From: Neodontobutis hainanensis
Lineage: Eukaryota; Chordata; Actinopteri; Gobiiformes; Odontobutidae
Length of the DNA: 64,000 nucleotides
Assembly: GCA_024349245.1 (NCBI GenBank)
Contig: JALDNG010000090.1
Location: forward strand, 530,501 to 594,500
Reading direction: 5' to 3'
This document shows positions 60,389 to 64,000 of this stretch, one piece after another. Numbering within the stretch: position 1 is the first letter of the stretch; each line of letters starts with the position of its first letter. The position numbers and the translations under genes were made by a program. A model generated the notes under the pieces. It had not been told where the DNA came from. It was given only the letters and a program-made list of their open reading frames with translations, and did not search any database.

Positions 60389-61069
60389 TTTCTTGTGCTA
60401 TTTGGTTTTTGGACATATTATTCATCTAGCGAAATTAATTTGTGAAAAGGTGCTGTAAGTTAGCCTCGACTCTAAACACTGTGACATAGAATTACTTTAA
60501 GAAGATAATCTGTTTATTGCATCTGCACCTATCAAATAAACCACAAATAAATAAATAATGGTTAGGTTTCTTTATTTGTCATTCTCTTTGATTCCATATT
60601 ATTTGTACTCAAAACCAAATGAGTTTTAAAGAACTGTAGAAAATGCATTGTATTATAAAACAAAAGAACAAATCTGGATAAATTTCATTTTAAAGTGCAA
60701 AAGGAAGTGACGCTAATTACCTTGAAGTGTAGCTAAATTGTTAAAAAATAATGAATAATAAATAGAAAAAAAAAACATGTGGAAAGAAAACAGATAATAT
60801 ATCTCTTTAATTTTCCTGAAATAGAAACCCTTTTCCAAGATTTAATTACACCTGCACTCGGCATAATTATATATTATAAGAAATTACAACTCATGTAGAA
60901 TTAAACATAAGGTAAGACAATAGTTTAATTGATTAAAAATACTTTGATTTCAATCCAAGTCAAAACCCACAGACTTTTTGACAATCCATCAAGGCACTCA
61001 TTAACTACCATCAGGTCTTGTTGTTTGAGCGCAATAACATGCTTTTCCTAGGCATTATCTATATGCATG
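60388..61069. other. Noncoding interval
   Basis: AT-rich unique DNA with no supported feature. Confidence 0.5.
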
Positions 61070-61215
61070 AGCTTGTACACCACCTTCATCCGAGCGTGCT
61101 TGTTTATACTGTAGTGCTGCCAGCTCGGCCGTCAATCACACTCGCACAGCGGCCGCCCACTCAAAGGCTCGGAGGCTAAAGACGCTTCTCTCACAGCGAC
61201 CTTACATGATACCGT
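61070..61215. promoter_or_regulatory. Candidate conserved noncoding island
   Basis: An abrupt GC-rich patch containing GCTCGGCCGTCAATCACACT (TCAATCA, Pbx-like) and GCGGCCGCCC near 61149. No frame of note. Enhancer-like by composition only. Confidence 0.3.
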
Positions 61216-61600
61216 AAGGCTGCAACAGAACAAAGTGGTATTGTAGTGGTAATGGCACACTTAGAAATAAAATGGTGTCCAATTATGTTTGGACAATAGT
61301 ATTGTATCCTCAACAATTTACATAAAATTTGTTCTCTTAGGAATTGCATTGGACGCTAAATATTTGTCACTTTATAATATGTTATGTAATGTCAATTTAC
61401 AAACATTATGTTCACAGTCTCTCTCAAAAAAGTTACCCGGACTAAATTGTATTTTCTTTTGCAGTATGAAGAAGTCAAATTAGTGAGACTGGAGATCTAA
61501 GTTCTGAGCACATCACTTGTCTCTGTCCAGAACATACATGGACAAATCTGGAAACAAGATAGGCCAAGACCAAAACTTTATTTATGTCTATACCATTCTT
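61216..61600. other. Noncoding spacer
   Basis: AT-rich unique DNA. The frame at 61289-61483 is unrecognised. Confidence 0.5.
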
Positions 61601-62026
61601 CAGTGGCGGCTGTAATCACATTTGGGACATGAAGTAATAGCAAAAGTGTGCTTTATCAGACAGTACTCAACACGACTAAGGATTATGCCAAACAATCTCT
61701 TTCTCTTTCCCACAAACACAACTTTCATAAATATCAAAAAGGATATCGTTATTGCTTCTGCCTGCTTTTTTTAAGCCAAGAAAAGGGGTCAAACCAGTTT
61801 AATAAGTCTCTGGCTAAAAGTGCAGAGATTTTCTCCCCTTTTTTTGCTGATCCAAAAAATTATCCAATCCGTGACTCAAAAAACTGTAATGTGATCTGAA
61901 CCATGAGTCTTGTAATCCATTTCACCACTAATGTTTTATGTATGTCTCGCAAATGTTTAACAAGACACTGAAATGCCTACATGACGGGAGGGGCTTAGCC
62001 CACCTAGCCCATTGATATCAGCCACC
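61601..62026. mobile_element. Probable ISL2EU-like nonautonomous DNA transposon
   Basis: The left end CAGTGGCGGCTGTAATCACA matches the 'CAGTGGCGGCTGG' terminus of fish ISL2EU-type elements. The right end GGGCTTAGCCCACCTAGCCC and ATATCAGCCACC matches their other terminus in inverted orientation. About 425 bp lie between, with no transposase frame; the 83-codon frame at 61648-61899 is not transposase-like. The right terminus has decayed after GCCACC. Identification rests on the two ends only. Confidence 0.5.
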
Positions 62027-62459
62027 TTTACAGAGCCTTTAGTGTGTTCCTCATTTTTCTATTTCCTATGGATTATTTCTCTTTGTCTTGCTCTAGACTA
62101 GGCCTTGATGACAATATTAGGCCAAACCTAAAATTTGGTCTTTTTCTAAGCGGGCCAGTTTTTTCTGGAGCCGAATGCCTTGTTAGACTAGCCAATTAAA
62201 AAATTGTCAGATCACATAACAATTTGAAGGCTTTGTGCTGTGTCCCTGGCTTACTTTAAGTCTAAGACATTTTTTCCGGCTTTCCCCTGCCCTGTTTTGT
62301 CATTCTGTGTCTTGTGCTCTCATTGGCTGAGGCTTGTCGGCTTGTACTAATATTCCCTGCATATGTCCTGACTGTGAGTATGCCACTGGTAATTTTACAA
62401 TTCTCTTACTACATACATTTTAGCCCGTTTAAGAGTCATTTACCGCCAATACAAGTGTG
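62027..62459. other. Noncoding spacer
   Basis: Unique DNA between the transposon and the next island. No gene. Confidence 0.5.
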
Positions 62460-62770
62460 ACACCTCCGCAAAGACGACAGGCCCTGGTAGTCCTTCTCAA
62501 TGACACAATTAGCAGCGTTCACCGTGGGTAGAGACGGGCAACAGCTGGACCTGTCAGCGGAAATATCCACTCTGTCTACAGCAGTCAGCCAGCGGTCTGC
62601 TCACGGAGCCACACGCCTAGGACATTAATTAAATAAGCATCTCGATCAGCCTGACATCTCGGCTTGGTCCCTGCGCCTGGCGCGGGATCGTTGATAGCCC
62701 AAGCTTTTCTTGGCTGGAGGTGAGACAATTATAGACAGAGAGCCATTTCCCATCCCAATGAGGATCTAAG
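62460..62770. promoter_or_regulatory. Candidate conserved noncoding element (strong texture)
   Basis: About 310 bp, GC-richer, no simple repeats. Words include ATGACACAATTAGCAGCG near 62501 (ACACAAT, Sox-like, with AATTAG), GACATTAATTAAATAAGCA near 62621, GCGCCTGGCGCGGG near 62673 and GACAATTATAGAC near 62725. No frame crosses it. Among the best enhancer-like blocks here. Conservation untested. Confidence 0.4.
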
Positions 62771-63650
62771 AGGAATGCTGTTGGGACTGAAAAAAGTGAG
62801 CTCTATTTACAAAGCTTTGTTATTTTCTAAATATTTTCACATCACCTTATGGGGACAATTTTGAAATACAGGTATCAAGCTGTTGCACTGGGTAGCCCTG
62901 TTCAGATGGGATTTATTACACATTATTGTTGGGATAAAAACACAGTAGGAGAGTGTGTGTAATTCCTAATACGCACTTTGTATTTTACCCTGCATGTTTG
63001 CCAAATATACATCAAGTAATTTAGATAAGCTATGTGAGGTAACAATTTTACATAATTATTTATTTGGCTTTTTCTGTCCTTCCAGATCTTTTTTGTCTGT
63101 AATGTCTTATCATCAGTCCTTGTCATGCCAGTAGGCCCCTAAGGGCTCTACAAAACATCTACAACCCATTTTATCTTGAGCCTTCTTCTTGATTACTGCC
63201 CAGGACAGTCCCAATGTATCAAGGTCCATCTCTGCTGATATTCTTTATGTAACCCATGGTCTTCTTCAATGTTGTTTTGAAAATGGATGCATTATCTTTT
63301 TTTAAAAAAAAATGTCCAATGACCACAGTGGGTATGTGACAACAACTTCAAATGATAACGCAACAATTTACTAGCAACATGTTACTCTACAGGAAGTCAA
63401 CAGATGAAATCTTGTCAAGGTATGATATAAATCTGTTCATAATCAATGAAAAGGGCTACATTTTGAGTTTAATTCTAGATGCTTTTTATTTATCACTTAC
63501 TCTCTGTATTTTCCAAATGCTGTATATGGGTCACAAGTTGACAGAAAGAAAACAGAAACTATTTACCAGAAAAAAAAATATATAAATAAAACAGAGTAAT
63601 CAGGACTAATAAAGGTTAACCAGTGCAGCTCTGTCTGACAGTTATCTATT
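62771..63650. other. Noncoding interval
   Basis: AT-rich unique DNA with a T/A run pair near 63297-63311. No supported feature. Confidence 0.5.
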
Positions 63651-63840
63651 AATTAGGCATGGTAATAGCAGTAATTGGGACCGTCCTGCGAGCTGGTCTT
63701 GTGGGTTTCTCCGGGTTGGCTGCGGTTGCGAGGCATCAGCTGTCTCTGAGGTGAGTATACTTGACTGTGTGCCTCCTGCTCGCTGCAGATAACAGCTGCT
63801 CTTCACGAGGGGCTCCTGCTCGCTTTAACAAAGGCCTCAC
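63651..63840 (+). other. GC-rich island with strong donor-like site
   Basis: On the plus strand TCTCTGAG|GTGAGTA (donor at 63752) is close to the ideal splice donor. Upstream, an ATG at 63659 opens a 31-codon frame ending at that donor, with a hydrophobic N-terminus (MVIAVIGTVL, then AGLVGF). A first coding exon is imaginable, but its next exon would lie outside the window: the acceptor-like CGCTGCAG at 63788 is only about 38 bases away and would join out of frame. The family is unrecognised. Confidence 0.22.
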
Positions 63841-63900
63841 CTTTGAGGGAGTGCACAGGAACGGCGGCTCTGCATTAGCTCTCTGGCACATACCCCCGCT
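63841..63900 (-). other. Candidate 60-bp exon, minus strand
   Basis: On the minus strand GTTTATGCATTGTATACAG (acceptor) precedes exactly 60 bases, followed by TCAAAG|GTGAGG, a strong donor. The segment is 20 codons and open in two frames, one reading MCQRANAEPPFLCTPSK. The size is divisible by three, as expected of a cassette exon. No family recognised; plus-strand open frames overlap it. Confidence 0.3.
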
Positions 63901-64000
63901 CTGTATACAATGCATAAACAGGTGCAACAACAAGCACAAGCTAAGCACGGAATAGCACTTTGGCATCAATAGTGTACAGCCCTCCACACAATGGCATGAC
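63901..64000. other. Right flank
   Basis: Sequence at the window edge, unassigned; the GC-rich island may continue beyond it. Confidence 0.4.

Noticed and set aside
60052..60445. 125-codon and overlapping frames with Tyr-Ile runs
   Set aside because: They read a SINE and an AT microsatellite.

Overview
The window looks like AT-rich intergenic or deep-intronic DNA from a bony fish (teleost). No bacterial gene organisation, operon, rRNA or CRISPR array is present, and I found no complete protein-coding gene. The fish assignment rests on the repeats: degraded tRNA-derived SINEs of the common teleost type, reverse-transcriptase remnants of LINEs, a teleost-type element opening with 'GGCCCGAG' and closing with a gccgc/gcggc hairpin, and many microsatellites. 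I cannot name the species.

Layout. From 1 to about 24 kb the DNA is mostly unique. It holds several GC-richer, motif-dense islands that look like candidate conserved noncoding (enhancer-type) elements: 2.0, 3.6-4.1, 5.7-5.9, 7.3-7.7, 10.1-10.3, 19.4-19.85, 20.15 and 21.0 kb. It also holds a duplicated 189-bp block (16.4 and 17.6 kb) and a cluster of hairpins around an ATT microsatellite (18.7-18.95 kb). From 24 to 37 kb there are a SINE-like element (24.4 kb), a nest of repeats (31.5-32.3 kb), a 98-bp AAT microsatellite (33.5 kb), a duplicated 76-bp block (34.75 and 35.4 kb), two strong inverted repeats (35.2 and 37.2 kb) and further candidate regulatory islands. From 39.7 to 42.98 kb lies the most structured object in the window: a 3.3-kb interspersed element with a tandem array of about 1.09-kb units inside it. 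From 43 to 64 kb the sequence mixes SINE pieces (44.8, 48.6, 53.1, 60.2 kb), two dead LINE reverse-transcriptase fragments (50.5 and 59.8 kb), a long AT microsatellite (60.3 kb), a probable ISL2EU-like nonautonomous transposon (61.6-62.0 kb) and a conserved-looking island (62.5-62.8 kb).

Genes. Four short minus-strand segments have good splice-like borders (63841-63900, 47614-47713, 45176-45269, 12000-12070). They could be exons of an unrecognised minus-strand transcript, coding or noncoding, or chance. I recognise no protein family in them. All other long open frames are explained by repeats, by chance, or by GC-rich noncoding islands.

Taken together this resembles a gene desert or very large intron carrying regulatory islands, as is known around vertebrate developmental genes. 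That reading is inference. It needs a cross-species alignment, which I could not run.
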